Source of the DNA: Fibrobacter sp. UWB4
GTDB lineage: Bacteria; Fibrobacterota; Fibrobacteria; Fibrobacterales; Fibrobacteraceae
Assembly: GCF_002210345.1 (NCBI RefSeq)
Contig: NZ_MWQI01000002.1
Coordinates: 310,001 to 374,000, forward strand
Length of the DNA stretch: 64,000 bases
Direction of reading: 5' to 3'
Below, piece after piece: positions 36,508 through 45,071 of this stretch. Under the pieces are notes generated by a model. The model saw only the letters and a program-made list of their open reading frames with translations, was not told where the DNA came from and searched no databases. Each line of letters opens with the position of its first letter. Positions within the stretch are counted from its first letter, which is position 1. The position numbers and the translations under genes were made by a program.

Positions 36508-38196
36508 TCAGTCCCTGACGCAACGGACGTAATGTCCGTATTTTTTCTTTATAGAGCGTATATTCGTAGTATTGGATGAATAAGGAATATTCATACGATA
36601 TGCATAATCATCATTCTCTGGGGTTGAGCTCCAAAAGAAGGCGTTATCTCCCAAATAAAGATAATTGACTTTATCATGTTCGCTGTCATCAATAAATCTT
36701 CCACCTGCAGGCAAAGCCGAAAAACCAAATTCATCGTCGCCATTATTAGAAAGGCTCCCCGCTTGAGCCTTAAGGTACTGCCCCGCCATAATTTGTCCAC
36801 CATATTTAGATTCCAACACCTTCCATTCATCATAACTCGGCAGATGCCAACCATCCGGGCAGACATCCTTTGCGGCTGTCCAATTATAAAGGCGCCCTAG
36901 CAACTTGCAGTATTCAGGTTCATCATTATAGCACCAGCTTCCATTCGCAAGGCTTGGAGTTTTTGTGCTATCCGCATAATTCAAATTCTGAGCCATCCAT
37001 ACCTGTTTGCCAATTTTCTTTGTCTTGTAAACCTGTCCATCTCGAGGATCCACAAGAGAATCGTAGATAACATTAGGGTTAAGATATTCCTCTCGAGAAA
37101 CCACACCTAACCATTCGTCAACATGTTCTAAATACAGCGCAGGAGCTTGGATTTTAGGCAAAGAATCTTTATCCATAACGCAACGAACAGGGAGAGGATA
37201 CCCCTTGCTATCGTCAATCAAGGATACATATAGACGATCTTCATAAATTCTGAATTGATACGCACCTATGGAGTTTACCTCTGTAGAAGTCCATGCATGC
37301 GTTGTCTTTCCGACATCAGCAAAATCACCTGCTGAACCGAGCTTATAGCCCGTAGGCAACGCAGAAAAACCATAATCATCAGCATTGTCTTCAACCGACC
37401 ATCCTCGCTGGGCACGGAGTTCTGCTGCGACGAATTCATTATTGGTACCGCCGTACTTGCCAACGTTGTCGAACAATCTCAGATACTCGTCTTTCGAGGG
37501 CAAATGCCAGCCCGCAGGGCACACGCCTTGCACACTTGGTGGCAGCGAACAAAAATTACCATGTTCACAGCCCTTTCTATCTACCGCGGCAGACCACAAA
37601 TAATAACGACCATACTTAGCACAATCATCATCGGTACAATAGCTATATGCCGTTTCGTAATTCAGGTTTTGAGCCATCCATACTTGATCGTCAATAATAA
37701 CAGTCTTATAAACCTGATTGTCTCTTTCGTCGAGGATTTCACCATAATCCCCGGCGGCAAGCATTTTCTGATTCAGGTATTCCGTCGTAAAGCACTTGTA
37801 TTTTTTGCAATCGTAAGTACCAGAGGGTTTTACCTTCGAGGCTGCATAGGTCTTGATTTCTGAAGAACTCGATGTGGCGTTCTTATCCGACGAGCTACTT
37901 GACGATTTTGCGGAGCTTGAAGAACTTTCAGTTCCAGATTTCGCATCACTTGATTTTTTCGTTTCACTGCTAGATGAATTAGATTCCTTTTTTTGAGAAT
38001 CGCTAGACTTTATCGCCGCTTTTTCTGACGAACTTGATTTAACGGATTTTGAGTCACTGGATTTGTCGTCATCTTGAATTTCGGATGATGAAGATTCTAC
38101 ATCATTTGCAATGGGATTATTTGATTCATCATCTCCACAAGCGATGAAACTAGACAAAAAAATACAGACGAAAAAAAACGCAATGTGCTTATTCAT
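36508..38196 (-). CDS. Lipoprotein with two FISUMP domains
   Basis: From the ATG at 38196 (AAGGAG 8 bases upstream) the 562-residue protein has a lipobox SFIAC (Cys20), a Ser/Lys/Asp-rich linker (~25-115), and two FISUMP modules. Each starts with DxRDxQVYKTxxIxxQVWMAQNLNY, contains CPxGWHLPSxDE and FSALP, and ends near RCV(M/R)D. The family is abundant in Fibrobacter and its function is unknown; the fold relates to sulfatase-modifying/lectin-like domains. It is presumably an outer-surface protein. Confidence 0.85.
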   Translation of the reverse strand: MNKHIAFFFVCIFLSSFIACGDDESNNPIANDVESSSSEIQDDDKSSDSKSVKSSSSEKAAIKSSDSQKKESNSSSSETKKSSDAKSGTESSSSSAKSSSSSSDKNATSSSSEIKTYAASKVKPSGTYDCKKYKCFTTEYLNQKMLAAGDYGEILDERDNQVYKTVIIDDQVWMAQNLNYETAYSYCTDDDCAKYGRYYLWSAAVDRKGCEHGNFCSLPPSVQGVCPAGWHLPSKDEYLRLFDNVGKYGGTNNEFVAAELRAQRGWSVEDNADDYGFSALPTGYKLGSAGDFADVGKTTHAWTSTEVNSIGAYQFRIYEDRLYVSLIDDSKGYPLPVRCVMDKDSLPKIQAPALYLEHVDEWLGVVSREEYLNPNVIYDSLVDPRDGQVYKTKKIGKQVWMAQNLNYADSTKTPSLANGSWCYNDEPEYCKLLGRLYNWTAAKDVCPDGWHLPSYDEWKVLESKYGGQIMAGQYLKAQAGSLSNNGDDEFGFSALPAGGRFIDDSEHDKVNYLYLGDNAFFWSSTPENDDYAYRMNIPYSSNTTNIRSIKKKYGHYVRCVRD

Positions 38197-38242
38197 AATA
38201 AGCTCCTTCCTTATTTTGTAAATATACAAAAATTTATTTGGA

Positions 38243-38270
38243 CAAAAAAAATCCGCACAAAGGCGGACTT
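38243..38270 (-). terminator. Terminator of the 120-residue protein gene
   Basis: On the minus strand AGTCCGC and GCGGAT form a stem followed by eight T residues. Confidence 0.7.
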
Positions 38271-38310
38271 TATATGAGGAGCGCAATTGAAAAGTGCGCA
38301 GCCAACGTGT

Positions 38311-38673
38311 TTACTTCTTGCGCTTTTTCAAGAAGCTTGCAAGGGCAAGCGCAAGGACAATTCCCGCCGGGAGAACAACGGCAATCGTAAGGAGAATAAG
38401 CTTTTGAACATCGCTTAAGCCCTTGAGAGATTGCTTGAAGTTCTTGAGTTTAGTACGCAGGCCCGGCTTTGCAACCTTGCCGTTTTCACCATCTACGGCG
38501 CCGTCAGCATCGTTAGCATTAGCCAAGTCTTCGGAACCGGCGAAAGCCTTGAATCCGGGAATCAGAGCAAACAACTTAGACGCCGAATCCTTGACGGGTC
38601 CGACAAAACGGCTGACATAAAAGCGCACCTTGCCATAGACTTTTTTGAAAGGGCGTTTCAGTTGTTCTAACAT
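38311..38673 (-). CDS. Small membrane-anchored protein of unknown function
   Basis: The 120-residue product is basic at the N-terminus (KRPFKKVYGKVRFYV), has an acidic middle (ANANDADGAVDGENG), and ends in one membrane segment (~92-113) and the basic KKRKK. This is the layout of a tail-anchored inner-membrane protein with most of its chain in the cytoplasm. GGGAG lies 8 bases before the ATG. I do not recognise the family. Confidence 0.6.
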   Translation of the reverse strand: MLEQLKRPFKKVYGKVRFYVSRFVGPVKDSASKLFALIPGFKAFAGSEDLANANDADGAVDGENGKVAKPGLRTKLKNFKQSLKGLSDVQKLILLTIAVVLPAGIVLALALASFLKKRKK

Positions 38674-38696
38674 AATTTTCTCCCGTTTTTTTAAGA

Positions 38697-38752
38697 AGGA
38701 GATTCCCGCTTACTTCGACTGCGCTCAGCACAGGCTCCGGCGGGAATGACAT
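38697..38752. repeat. REP-like palindrome
   Basis: GATTCCCGC and GCGGGAAT enclose CTTCGACTGCGCTCAG, and TGACA follows. It combines cores of two repeat types and lies between leuA and the small membrane protein gene. Confidence 0.6.
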
Positions 38753-38760
38753 TTCCTTGT

Positions 38761-40314
38761 TTACTTCTTATACAGCAAGTTCACGCCGCCGAAGAGAGCG
38801 CGCATGTTCGCCTTGAGCGTATCGCTCGAGACACCGCGACCTTCAACTTCTTCGCCGTTAGCCTTCAAGACAATGCGGCTTAAGCCTCGACCTGCCCACA
38901 TCTTATCCTTTTCAGGAACGACGAGCTGGCGGTACTTCACGAGTTCGACCGGCAAGCCGATTTCACGCATGAGCATAAGAGCGGCTTCAATCGGGCCTTC
39001 GGCCGTCACGGACTTCACAAGCGCTTCTCCATCCTTCTTGAAGTGGAAAATGAAGCGGTTTTCGTCTGGGATAACTTCGATGTTGTTGAACACCAGGCGA
39101 CCGTTCACATTGACGAACTGTTCGCGGAACACATCAAGCACGCGATCGGCACTGAGTTCGCCTTCCTTTTCGCTCAGTTGCTTGAGGACCGGCTGCAACT
39201 TGGAGGCTTCCTGCAAGGTCATCTTGTAGCCGAACTTCGTGATGATTTCGTACACGGCGGTACGGCCGCTCTGGCTCGTGAAGCAGAGCGTATCGTTCTG
39301 GTTACGACCGATGATAGAGTAATCAATCGGACGATAAGCGCCCTTCTTCATGTCCTTCGTCTTGGAAGCGCCATCCTGATGGATGCCACTGCGGTGGACG
39401 ATAGCTTCAGTACCGATCAACGGAGCGCGGATGTATATAGGCACGCCGCTCCAATGGCTCACGAGAATTGCCGTTTCGTAAATACGTTCGAGATGCAGCC
39501 CCGTATCGACGCCGGAGTTATGCAGGCCAATCGCGACTTCGTAGAAGTTCGTGTTACCGCAACGTTCACCGAGGCCGTTCAATGCGACTTCGAGCTGGGT
39601 TGCACCGACAAAGAAACTTTCAACGGTAGCAGCCGTTGCCATGCCAAGGTCGTTATGGCAGTGCACAGAAATCGTGATGTTCTTGGGCAGAGCTTCATAG
39701 ACCTGCTTGACCTGGTCGACGTAGAGCTTCGGGCGATAGCGTTCCACCGTGTTCGGCAGGTTGATCGTCGTCGCACCGGCTTCGACAACAGCCTTCAGAA
39801 CGTCAATCACAAAATCCATGTTTTCGAGGCAGTCGCCAAAATGTTCGGCGCTGAATTCCACATCGCCCTTGTCGCCGACGAGCGACTTTGCAAACTTCAC
39901 GCACTTCACAGCCTTTTCCTTGACCTGTTCAGGCGTCATGTGCAGCACGTTTTCCATGGACAAAGGGCTTGTGGCGAGGAACGTGTGGATGCGCGGATGC
40001 GGAGCGTACTGGACAGCTTCCCAGCAGCGCTGGATATCGCTTTCGATGCAGCGAGCGAGGCCAGAAACCACGACGTTCTTTGCAGTTTCGTCGCCTTCTT
40101 CCGCCATCTGCGCGGTGAGCTTTGCAAGTTCCATGACCGATTCAAAATCCATTTCGCTAGACGCAGGGAAACCGACTTCGGCACCTTGCACACCGAGCTT
40201 CAAGAGCAACAGATAAACATCTTTTTTCTGGGCGTTGTTCCAGGGCTTCGGAAGAGCCTGGTTACCATCACGCAGTGTTACGTCATAGAAGAATGGTTTT
40301 CTCGTTTCAGTCAT
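38761..40314 (-). CDS. leuA: 2-isopropylmalate synthase-type enzyme
   Basis: The 517-residue protein has the HMGL-like TIM barrel: DVTLRDGNQA, GxEVGFPASS, INLPNTVERYRP, metal-binding ISVHCHNDLGMA, NGLGERCGN, then SGIHQDG and a C-terminal regulatory (LeuA dimer-type) region. It condenses acetyl-CoA with 2-oxoisovalerate, the first step of leucine synthesis. The long form and the NxALPKPWN opening resemble LeuA2-type synthases. The leucine-rich leader with terminator upstream supports the leucine role. AAGGAG lies 7 bases before the ATG. No leuB, C or D genes are adjacent. Confidence 0.88.
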   Translation of the reverse strand: MTETRKPFFYDVTLRDGNQALPKPWNNAQKKDVYLLLLKLGVQGAEVGFPASSEMDFESVMELAKLTAQMAEEGDETAKNVVVSGLARCIESDIQRCWEAVQYAPHPRIHTFLATSPLSMENVLHMTPEQVKEKAVKCVKFAKSLVGDKGDVEFSAEHFGDCLENMDFVIDVLKAVVEAGATTINLPNTVERYRPKLYVDQVKQVYEALPKNITISVHCHNDLGMATAATVESFFVGATQLEVALNGLGERCGNTNFYEVAIGLHNSGVDTGLHLERIYETAILVSHWSGVPIYIRAPLIGTEAIVHRSGIHQDGASKTKDMKKGAYRPIDYSIIGRNQNDTLCFTSQSGRTAVYEIITKFGYKMTLQEASKLQPVLKQLSEKEGELSADRVLDVFREQFVNVNGRLVFNNIEVIPDENRFIFHFKKDGEALVKSVTAEGPIEAALMLMREIGLPVELVKYRQLVVPEKDKMWAGRGLSRIVLKANGEEVEGRGVSSDTLKANMRALFGGVNLLYKK

Positions 40315-40384
40315 TTTTATCTCCTTGCCGGCTTCAAGACCGCAAAGTTCCTTTAATTTTTCAATTCCAAAAATAGAATTTCGC

Positions 40385-40475
40385 CATAAAAAAGAACCCG
40401 CTTCGTTCTCGAAGCGGGCGCTTTTAGGTTTAAATTCTTTGAAAATCTTTGAAAAATCCCTAAAACCTCGCTTCG
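40385..40475 (-). promoter_or_regulatory. Leucine attenuator: terminator and competing antiterminator
   Basis: CCCGCTTCG and CGAAGCGGG (40397-40418) form a terminator followed by TTCTTTTTT. The leader's CGAAGCG (40475-40469) and TTTTAGG (40465-40459) can instead pair with CGCTTCG (40416-40410) and CCTAAAA (40428-40422), breaking the terminator. The leader arm lies just after the leucine codons, so a ribosome stalled there would leave it free. Confidence 0.75.
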
Positions 40476-40525
40476 GTAGCGATGCTAAGTAGAAGTAGAA
40501 GGTTCAAGGTTTTTCTCATGTGCAT
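40460..40525 (-). CDS. leuL: Leucine leader peptide
   Basis: A 21-residue frame, MHMRKTLNLLLLLSIATEARF, has six leucines in seven codons (TTG, AAC, CTT, CTA, CTT, CTA, CTT). It ends in TAG 42 bases before the terminator stem. The second ATG (40519) is the likelier start because the predicted transcript begins at about 40520. No Shine-Dalgarno is present, so it would be read as a leaderless message. Confidence 0.75.
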   Translation of the reverse strand: MHMRKTLNLLLLLSIATEARF

Positions 40526-40526
40526 G

Positions 40527-40555
40527 AATATACAAAGATTCGAGGGGAATGGCAA
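40527..40555 (-). promoter_or_regulatory. Promoter of the leuL-leuA transcript
   Basis: On the minus strand TTGCCA (40555-40550), 17 bases, TATATT (40532-40527). Confidence 0.7.
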
Positions 40556-40575
40556 GGGGGGAGCAAGCCCAATTG

Positions 40576-40605
40576 TTGGTTATTTCACACAAAATAATGT
40601 ATATT
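40576..40605 (+). promoter_or_regulatory. Promoter of the barrel/TPR gene
   Basis: TTGGTT (40576-40581), 18 bases, TATATT (40600-40605), divergent from the leuL promoter. Confidence 0.5.
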
Positions 40606-40649
40606 GAAAAAGTCGATTTTTACAGAAGAGTTTTTCAAGCATAAATAAA

Positions 40650-42842
40650 ATGATGTTGCGAGTTGATTTCATCAAGATGGCCGCTATCGGGCTTGCCGTA
40701 GCCAGCACTTCCTTGTTTGCAAAATCCACCGACACGCAGTATCAGCAAAATGATTGGTTTGCCGAATTTGGAGGCAACACCTCGATGTATGTGAACCCGG
40801 CTGGGATTTCTGAAGCCGATCAGCTCGAATTCAGCGCAGCCTTCTTCAGCACCACAGATGGCGAAGGTAGTCAGGAATACGTCAGCTTGACGTACCCGAT
40901 TGACTACAAGCACACTTTGGGAATCTCCCTTTTTGAAAATGGCGCTCCATTTGAAGATGGAGAGTCTTATGGCGAAATTGCCGCTCAATTCGGTTACGCG
41001 TACAGACTTTTCCACTTGCTTTCTCTTGGCATGAACCTCGATGTACTTTACATCAACCAGTTTGATAAAAACTATCAGCTCAAGGTTAATGCTGATGTGG
41101 GCATGAGCTGGAACCCGCTTGCCTCTTCAAAGTACGGTTACTTGCTCATCGGCGTTGCCATGCAAAACCTCCTTGCTCCGACTGTCAGCGAAACAAATGG
41201 CGACGATTACAAGCTTCCGACGAACTTAAACCTCTCTTTGTTCTATCGCGGATTTAACCGTCTTCTCGAATTTAAGGCCGAACTTTCCGTAATTAACCTC
41301 ATCCACGATTCTAAGGATAGAGGGAAGTGCGACCTCGAAATGAGCTTTTCTTTGACCTATTATCTTTTTTCGCACCTCGGGATTCGCGCCCGCTTTACAA
41401 AGGAAGGCAATCCGGTCCTCGGAGCGACAATTAAATTCAAGGACTTGAGCATCTTCCGTTACCTCGCTTTTGATTTCGAAATGTCTCACGACGATCTTTG
41501 GGCTAAAAAGAACCGCGGCTTTGTGTGGGCTGTCAAACTCACGACCCGATTCGGTGACACTCGCGAAGAGAAGGTCGGCGAAGAACGTTATCGCCGTTTG
41601 AAAATCCAACCTGAAAACGACTATTATGCAGCAAAGAGCCTTTACTTGAACCGTCAGTTTTTGGACGCTGCATACGCCTTCGGTGAAATCCAGACCAAGT
41701 ACCCGACATTTCGCCTTGTGGACCAGGCTGCTTTCTACGAGGCAAAATCTTTCGAAAAACTCCGTATGCACAAGGCGGCTAGGGAAATTTACCGAGATGC
41801 CATCAAGCGCTATCCGCAGAGTGACCAACTTGCCAAGTATCACTTCCAGTTGATGAACATCGACTATAAGGAAGGAAAATATACAGAAGCAATGAATAAG
41901 TACCAGTACATTGCTCAGAAGTTCGGCAAAAGCGATGCGAAGGCTGACGCTGACTACGTTGCCGGCCAAATCAAGTTCGAACAGGGGCTCTATAAGGAAT
42001 CCATTGACCTGCACGCATCCATCCCTCCGGGTAACGCAAACTATCTCTACGCCCGTTACACCATGGGCATCGCTAACAGTCGAATGAGCAAGTTTGACGA
42101 AGCCGAAAACTGCTTCCGCGCTATTACGGAACTGCCAGTTTCCAACAAGTCCGAACACGACATCCAGAATGCAGCCAAGGTCAAGCTTGGCCACCTATTC
42201 TTCTCTGCAGAAAAGCCGGACATTGCAGCCGCTGCTCAGATGTATGGCCTTGTCCAGAAGGAATCTCCGGTGTTCGATGAAGCAATGCTTGGTATCGCAT
42301 GGGCCTTTATCAAGGCCAACAAGCTAGATGAAGCTATGAAGTATGCCAAGTGGATTATTGATAACCTTCCAGAATCTTTCCTCGTGTCAGAAGCTTACCT
42401 CGTGCTTGGTTACTGCAACTTTATTAAGAAAAACTATCGGGAAGCCATTGATGCTTTGGATGAAGCTGGGAAGCGTACGGAACAGCCGATGGTGTCTGTT
42501 GCTTCTCGCGACAGTGCCCGTCAGGCTTACGATGCAATGCAGAGTGAATTAGACTCCGTTCAGGTTCTTGCCTTGGATTTTGCAAGCCAGTTACCGACGC
42601 CACGTGTGGAAAGCAAGCGTAAAGCATTACGCCCGACGTTAGACAAGGCCAACCAGGCTATTGAAGATTACGCTTCGTTCATGCAGAGAGCTATCCAAAG
42701 TGACCGCTTCGAATCCAACCGCAAGCGCATTTTGGAAGATGCTTTCCCTACAAAACCCCTATATAATCCTCCACTTCCTAATTATAATAAGCCCAGTAAA
42801 CCCAATTATGACTCATCTATTTCACTTGAAGATGATTTGTAG
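40650..42842 (+). CDS. Outer-membrane barrel protein with C-terminal TPR repeats
   Basis: The 730-residue protein has a signal peptide (ending LFA-KS), then a PorV/UPF0164-like barrel half (~30-310) with NPAGISEADQLEFSAAF near the start, alternating strands and repeated aromatic turns. The C-terminal half (~330-620) is a series of TPR-like helical pairs: AAYAFGEIQTKYPTF, AAREIYRDAIKRYPQ, EAMNKYQYIAQKFG, EAENCFRAITELP, EAIDALDEAGK. The end is Pro/Asn-rich. It may be a secretion or assembly scaffold at the outer membrane (inference). ATGs at 40650 and 40653 are both possible starts. Confidence 0.65.
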   Translation: MMLRVDFIKMAAIGLAVASTSLFAKSTDTQYQQNDWFAEFGGNTSMYVNPAGISEADQLEFSAAFFSTTDGEGSQEYVSLTYPIDYKHTLGISLFENGAPFEDGESYGEIAAQFGYAYRLFHLLSLGMNLDVLYINQFDKNYQLKVNADVGMSWNPLASSKYGYLLIGVAMQNLLAPTVSETNGDDYKLPTNLNLSLFYRGFNRLLEFKAELSVINLIHDSKDRGKCDLEMSFSLTYYLFSHLGIRARFTKEGNPVLGATIKFKDLSIFRYLAFDFEMSHDDLWAKKNRGFVWAVKLTTRFGDTREEKVGEERYRRLKIQPENDYYAAKSLYLNRQFLDAAYAFGEIQTKYPTFRLVDQAAFYEAKSFEKLRMHKAAREIYRDAIKRYPQSDQLAKYHFQLMNIDYKEGKYTEAMNKYQYIAQKFGKSDAKADADYVAGQIKFEQGLYKESIDLHASIPPGNANYLYARYTMGIANSRMSKFDEAENCFRAITELPVSNKSEHDIQNAAKVKLGHLFFSAEKPDIAAAAQMYGLVQKESPVFDEAMLGIAWAFIKANKLDEAMKYAKWIIDNLPESFLVSEAYLVLGYCNFIKKNYREAIDALDEAGKRTEQPMVSVASRDSARQAYDAMQSELDSVQVLALDFASQLPTPRVESKRKALRPTLDKANQAIEDYASFMQRAIQSDRFESNRKRILEDAFPTKPLYNPPLPNYNKPSKPNYDSSISLEDDL

Positions 42843-42908
42843 CGTATGGAATTTTAAGGGATTAAAAGAAATCGATTTTAAAAGTGGTTTGCAAAATGCA
42901 AAAAAGAA

Positions 42909-42936
42909 AACCCGACTAAATCGGGCTAGATTTTTC
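42909..42936. terminator. Bidirectional terminator
   Basis: CCCGA and TCGGG form a short stem flanked by AAAA and TTTTT, between convergent genes. Confidence 0.65.
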
Positions 42937-42954
42937 ACTTAATAAGAAAAGCAA

Positions 42955-43869
42955 TCACCGATTTCTTGGTAAGATTTCCTTTTTAGGAACCTTGAAAAGT
43001 TCAGCCGCTTTCTCTGGGGTCAATATTCCGGCATCGACCATTAACTGAGCATCTTCTTTATGGGCATCGTCATGTCCTTGAGCATAGGCCCCTTGTCTCT
43101 CGTAAAGCAAGTCTGTCATACCGTCAACCTCGTTCAAAAGAATTTCGTCGGTGTACCCTGTCAAAGATACATCTTTGATGAAATCCTTGTCAAGTAGGCT
43201 TTTTAACTTTTCTTCGGGAATATCTTTTTCTTCAAGGACATCGCGGAAAATGCGTAACATATCAGCTCGGGTAGACTGTTCTCGAACTTCTAGGGGTGTT
43301 CTATCTTCTATTGCGAAAAACTTTTCGAGTTCTATCAAATAGACATCCAACTTGTCATAAAAGTGACGCCGATTGCGTACGAGTTGTGAGTGATGAAGAT
43401 AGGTGTTTCTTTCTAGAGGAAATTGGTTTTCGGTCAAGATTGAGAGCACATAAATGTGTGGCAATTTGTAGGTTTGCGATTTTTTAACGGTGCGGGTAAA
43501 AACCCGAGATGTGTAATAAATAAGACGATCAACGAAAAATTTGTTGTAATTCTGCTGAACTTCGATAAGGATGGGCGCGCCTGCTTCCGTAGTGCCGTAT
43601 ATGTCAAAAATGGCTGTTTTATCGTTTAGAACACCAGGATTTTCTTGAACACCTAAAGTAAACGATTTGATGGCGTTTCCTCCTGTAAGTTCAAGCATAG
43701 CATTCAAAAATTTTACTGTACGTTCGGGTTTTGCCTCGTTCGCTATAAGCATTTTGAAAATGCCATCGCTAAAAGGATAAACGTTCCTATACGTTTTGCG
43801 ATATTCTGCCAAATGTTCAGGATGCTCATGGACGTCTTTTACCATAGCGAAAAATTCATTGCGATTCAT
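42955..43869 (-). CDS. Rpn/PD-(D/E)XK nuclease family transposase-like protein
   Basis: From the ATG at 43869 (GGGGA 7 bases upstream) the ~304-residue protein opens with YPFSDGIFKMLIANEAKPERTVKFLNAML, then DKTAIFDIYGTTEAGAPILIEVQQNYNKFFVDRLIYYTSR. The D...E-V-Q arrangement is the nuclease core of the Rpn (recombination-promoting nuclease)/PDDEXK transposase family, common and often multicopy in gut bacteria. The C-terminal third is helical with a degenerate QGxxxAxxE segment. The gene is AT-richer than its neighbours, suggesting transfer. Confidence 0.8.
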   Translation of the reverse strand: MNRNEFFAMVKDVHEHPEHLAEYRKTYRNVYPFSDGIFKMLIANEAKPERTVKFLNAMLELTGGNAIKSFTLGVQENPGVLNDKTAIFDIYGTTEAGAPILIEVQQNYNKFFVDRLIYYTSRVFTRTVKKSQTYKLPHIYVLSILTENQFPLERNTYLHHSQLVRNRRHFYDKLDVYLIELEKFFAIEDRTPLEVREQSTRADMLRIFRDVLEEKDIPEEKLKSLLDKDFIKDVSLTGYTDEILLNEVDGMTDLLYERQGAYAQGHDDAHKEDAQLMVDAGILTPEKAAELFKVPKKEILPRNR

Positions 43870-44056
43870 AATCATTCCCCTATTTGGTTTAGGGCAAACA
43901 AAATACATCAAATATTTTTGAAAATGTGAAAGTTTGCAAATTTTGCAAACAACCGTTAGCAAAAATTGAAAGATTGCAAACAATAGCCAACATTTAGAAC
44001 CATTTCCCAATTGGTCAATTTCGTAAAGCCCAGATTTTGTATATTCAATCTGTTGT

Positions 44057-44638
44057 ATGCAAATAAATAAAATAACGATCACCCAGGCGATTGAATTTTT
44101 TAAAAAGAAGGATTTGTGGGCGAAAATCGCCTTTACCATAATCTTTCTTTCGTATTTATCTTTTTGTCACACGTGTTTTAATCCAATTGCGGGGGAAGAC
44201 TTTCCTATTTATGAGAATAATTATCCGGGGGATTTGTATGGCTTTCGGGCGAAAAATAAAGGCGCAAAGCAATGCGAGTTGGATGGCAAGAAAATTTTCC
44301 TAGAACGGGAGAATCAGAACGAATCTTTTTGGTATGACTTTTTTGTTGAAACCCATGCTCCCTATGTTTGGCATCTCCAGTATCAGGACGATGACAATGC
44401 AAGAAAAAATATTTTGACATATCGGTTTGAGCCCCGTGGAGGTATTGGGGCAGTTGTTCAGGGAACGGGCATCGGAATTGATGAACGGCAAGATTCTATC
44501 TTAATTTTTTATGATGCTGAACCACTAGATGGCTTTACAATTGAGCCTAGTCCGTTTAGCAATAAAATTGTAATCGAGAAAGGGAGTCACTATCGAGGTA
44601 GTAGTGTAGCACGCTGTTTTATGAGGTGGTTCAATTGA
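44057..44638 (+). CDS. Single-pass membrane protein of unknown function
   Basis: The 193-residue product has one membrane segment (~26-46, IAFTIIFLSYLSFCHTCF) and an extracytoplasmic domain rich in aromatic residues and turns (KIFLERENQNESFWYDFFVETHAPYVWHL). No family is recognised. TATATT ends 12 bases before the ATG and there is no Shine-Dalgarno. The DNA is AT-rich compared with the flanks. The stop overlaps the start of the next gene. Confidence 0.55.
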   Translation: MQINKITITQAIEFFKKKDLWAKIAFTIIFLSYLSFCHTCFNPIAGEDFPIYENNYPGDLYGFRAKNKGAKQCELDGKKIFLERENQNESFWYDFFVETHAPYVWHLQYQDDDNARKNILTYRFEPRGGIGAVVQGTGIGIDERQDSILIFYDAEPLDGFTIEPSPFSNKIVIEKGSHYRGSSVARCFMRWFN

Positions 44639-44970
44639 TCAAGAAACTAATAGATAAACTCTTTACCTTGACTGCTTTTATTTCTGCAGTGTGCTTGGCA
44701 GTTCATTATGCGCCAACGTCCATGATTTTTGTAGATAATAGTCTTGATTCTGTTTCCGACAGACCGGATGCGCTGTTGTTTTCTTTAGTGACGCTTGCGT
44801 CGGCTATTTTGTTATTACTGGATGTATTCTCGCTGAAAATTAAGATTGTCCAAAATCAAGTTTGGAAGATTTTTGCGGCGATTGGAATTATTCCGATTCT
44901 GCCTTACGCCTTGTTTGGGTTAATCTTGTTCGTGTTTGATATCATCTACTATATAAAAACATTTTTTTAA
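44635..44970 (+). CDS. Small two-to-three-pass membrane protein of unknown function
   Basis: The ~111-residue product has three hydrophobic segments (~15-30, ~45-65, ~80-110). A TTG at 44635 overlapping the previous stop is preferred because GAGGTGG lies 5 bases upstream; a GTG at 44626 is the alternative. It is translationally coupled to the upstream gene, and the pair may work together. No family is recognised. Confidence 0.5.
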   Translation: MIKKLIDKLFTLTAFISAVCLAVHYAPTSMIFVDNSLDSVSDRPDALLFSLVTLASAILLLLDVFSLKIKIVQNQVWKIFAAIGIIPILPYALFGLILFVFDIIYYIKTFF

Positions 44971-45071
44971 TTTTTAGTCAGTTTGTTTTAGCGGGTATAT
45001 TAAAAAGATTGATAGTCCACAAGTAGACTAAAATCCCTTAAAAACTGAAATTTTATATCTTTTCGGTAATT

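Noticed and set aside
36508-38196. Sulfatase-modifying enzyme or lectin activity for the FISUMP proteins
   Set aside because: The fold may be related, but no catalytic residues or ligand sites can be read with confidence.
42955-43869. Insertion sequence around the Rpn/PD-(D/E)XK gene
   Set aside because: No terminal inverted repeats or target duplications could be seen next to it.
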